41,229 bases of DNA from assembly GCA_947367115.1 (NCBI GenBank), contig CANBCW010000011.1, forward strand, positions 1-41,229, given 5' to 3'. This DNA comes from an uncultured Clostridia bacterium. GTDB taxonomy: Bacteria > Bacillota > Clostridia > Oscillospirales > Oscillospiraceae. The notes beneath the pieces are model-generated. The model made no database searches, was not told where the DNA came from, and saw only the letters and a list, made by a program, of their open reading frames with translations. Both the position numbers and the translations under genes were made by a program. Numbering within the stretch: position 1 is the first letter of the stretch; each line of letters starts with the position of its first letter. Positions 40,281 to 41,229 of the stretch are shown here, one piece after another.

Positions 40281-40330
40281 CCAAGTTTACTTGGTATCTA
40301 TATCATAGCACTGCCAAGTTTTATTATCAA
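40281..40330 (-). promoter_or_regulatory. Promoter with palindromic operator for the XRE operon
   Basis: Minus strand TTGATA (40325-40330), 17 nt, TATGAT (40302-40307). A palindrome CCAAGT-TT-ACTTGG at 40281-40294 lies just past the start of transcription and a half-site with the same AACTTGGC core sits in the spacer (40313-40320). The sites flank the -10 as expected for autorepression by the XRE protein. Confidence 0.75.
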
Positions 40331-40354
40331 TACCTTTTGACAAGTTTTCTTTGC

Positions 40355-40383
40355 AAAAAAAGACGTGCCGTTTCCGGCACGCC
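40355..40383 (-). terminator. Terminator of the HIT-family gene
   Basis: GGCGTGCCG-GAAA-CGGCACGTC followed by seven T on the minus strand, 6 nt after the stop codon. Confidence 0.92.
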
Positions 40384-40388
40384 TATTC

Positions 40389-40853
40389 TCATATTTCCTC
40401 ATTTAGTAATTGTCGAAGCCGAAGCAACTTCGCCCGGTCTACTACATAGTCGATCCGCTCCTTTACAAAGTTCCGGGAACCCCGGCGTTCGTATGCATAT
40501 CGAGGAATCATCTGCACATGAAAATGGTTCATCGGCCCATCGCACATGGTGCAAAGATACACGCTTTCAGCTCCATACACTTCCTTAATGGCCTGCATCG
40601 TCCGCCGTGCAAAAGAATAGATTTCTTTACACAGCGCGTCCGGCAGCTCCATCATGTCCTTGTAATGCTCCTTCGTGGAAATGATCGTATGCCCCGGTGC
40701 TCGGGGATTACCGATCAGCATACATTCAAACTTCTCATTTTCATATAACATCCGCTCTGCCGGATCACCATACAGCGAATGACCATGCTCCCGGTCATAA
40801 CAAGTGGGACAAATGCCCATATCAACCAATTCAGCAGGTTTTAAACGATCCAT
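40389..40853 (-). CDS. HIT-superfamily nucleotide hydrolase/transferase-like protein
   Basis: A 154-residue protein with a GHTIISTKEHYKDM strand-helix and the active-site-like motif N-H-F-H-V-Q-M-I-P. In classical HIT hydrolases the motif is H-x-H-x-H; here the third His is Gln, as in the GalT/Ap4A phosphorylase branch. An N-terminal C-P-T-C pair and H-G-H may bind zinc. The substrate is probably a nucleotidyl compound, but not predictable. It starts behind AGGAGG and has its own terminator. Confidence 0.82.
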   Translation of the reverse strand: MDRLKPAELVDMGICPTCYDREHGHSLYGDPAERMLYENEKFECMLIGNPRAPGHTIISTKEHYKDMMELPDALCKEIYSFARRTMQAIKEVYGAESVYLCTMCDGPMNHFHVQMIPRYAYERRGSRNFVKERIDYVVDRAKLLRLRQLLNEEI

Positions 40854-40871
40854 ACCGTATCCTCCTGTTTT

Positions 40872-40929
40872 GTGTTCGCATTACCTATCTTCCCAGGTAG
40901 CCCAAGTATTGACCTGCCGTCCGCAAATG
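40872..40929 (-). pseudogene. 5S rRNA 3' remnant
   Basis: The 23 bases at 40872-40894 are identical to the 3' end of the 5S gene (40981-41003); the next roughly 35 bases keep blocks such as AAGTATTG and GCAAATG in the same order but diverge. It is a degenerate duplicate 5S end beyond the terminator. Confidence 0.7.
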
Positions 40930-40950
40930 TCAGGCAGATACCTGCAGACA

Positions 40951-40979
40951 GAAAAAACTCCACCATTACTGGTGGAGTT
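40951..40979 (-). terminator. Terminator of the tRNA-Glu/5S transcript
   Basis: AACTCCACC-AGTAAT-GGTGGAGTT followed by TTTTC on the minus strand, 4 nt after the 5S 3' end. Confidence 0.92.
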
Positions 40980-40982
40980 AGT

Positions 40983-41097
40983 GTTCGCATTACCTATCTT
41001 CCCGTGCAGTCGCCCGCAAAGTATTGTCGGCGCAAATGAGCTTAACTTCTGTGTTCGGGATGGGAACAGGTGGACCCTCATCGCAATCAATACGAAC
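40983..41097 (-). rRNA. rrf: 5S ribosomal RNA
   Basis: About 115 nt. The minus strand contains the conserved 5S core CCCATCCCGAACACAGAAG and TTAAGCTC. The ends GTTCGTATT and AATGCGAAC pair as helix I. The gene follows tRNA-Glu and precedes a terminator, so it is at the end of an RNA operon whose 5' part lies beyond the right edge. End positions are accurate to a few bases. Confidence 0.93.
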
Positions 41098-41153
41098 TCT
41101 TATGGATGGCTTTCGCCATCATTTATATCCTAGCCCTTCCGGACTCAGATAGC

Positions 41154-41228
41154 TGGTGACCCATACCGGATTCGAACCGATGTTAACGGCGTGAGAGGCC
41201 GCTGTCTTAACCACTTGACCAATGGGCC
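41154..41228 (-). tRNA. tRNA-Glu (anticodon CTC)
   Basis: The 75-nt minus-strand sequence begins GGCCCATTGGTCAAG and ends ATGGGTCACCA, with the CCA encoded. The acceptor stem GGCCCAT/ATGGGTC pairs over 7 bp; the anticodon loop is CTCTCAC (CUC, reads GAG); the T arm is TCGGTTCGAATCCGG. It lies 56 nt upstream of 5S rRNA in the same direction and was probably co-transcribed with it. Confidence 0.97.
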
Positions 41229-41229
41229 A

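Overview
The window looks like a chromosomal segment of a low- to mid-GC Gram-positive Clostridia bacterium, probably a gut Oscillospirales/Ruminococcaceae relative. This is inferred from the FabK-type fatty-acid operon, the UPF0340 and Cys-rich small proteins, strong AGGAGG ribosome sites, a WXG100/EssC secretion locus and PASTA kinases. No 16S rRNA is present to confirm it.

Layout. (1) 232-12314, minus strand: a complete-looking fatty-acid synthesis operon, acpP-fabK-fabD-fabG-fabF-accB-fabZ-accC-accD-accA-acyl-CoA synthetase. It is followed by a multi-PAS regulator with a SARP-like winged helix and by a 4HBT thioesterase. The promoter in front of acpP carries four GGAAC heptamers at an exact 11-nt period, the geometry known for SARP-family operators. 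(2) 12573-20921: a mixed housekeeping/accessory stretch with a dnaK 3' remnant, a UPF0340 gene, a MATE exporter, an XRE regulator with a repetitive membrane tail, an MFS transporter, tRNA-Ser(CGA) with a duplicated 3' end, a Cys-rich small protein, an RluA-type pseudouridine synthase, a D-2-hydroxyacid dehydrogenase and a small membrane protein. (3) 20944-39653, minus strand: about 18.7 kb of nearly contiguous genes behind one consensus promoter, forming a type VII secretion-like locus. In transcription order: EssC-type FHA/FtsK ATPase, YukD/EsaB-like ubiquitin fold, two WXG100 proteins, a large lipoprotein, an unknown protein, an FHA protein, a zinc-ribbon membrane protein, four more small helical (WXG100-like) proteins, two PP2C phosphatases and two PASTA Ser/Thr kinases with different extracellular tails. 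(4) 39693-41229: an XRE/membrane-protein pair with its own operator, a HIT-family protein, and the end of an RNA cluster (tRNA-Glu, 5S rRNA, terminator, 5S remnant).

How the genes may work together. In region 1 the regulator is probably the sensor-activator of the operon it sits behind; the synthetase and thioesterase would link exogenous or released fatty acids to the pathway. In region 3 the kinases, phosphatases and two FHA proteins form a plausible phospho-threonine circuit around the secretion ATPase. The kinases' juxtamembrane segments repeat T-x-x-I motifs that suit FHA binding. EsaA, EssA and a canonical EssB are not seen, and no obvious LXG toxin is present, so this would be a divergent T7SS. 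Functions are read from motifs by eye; no database search was run.
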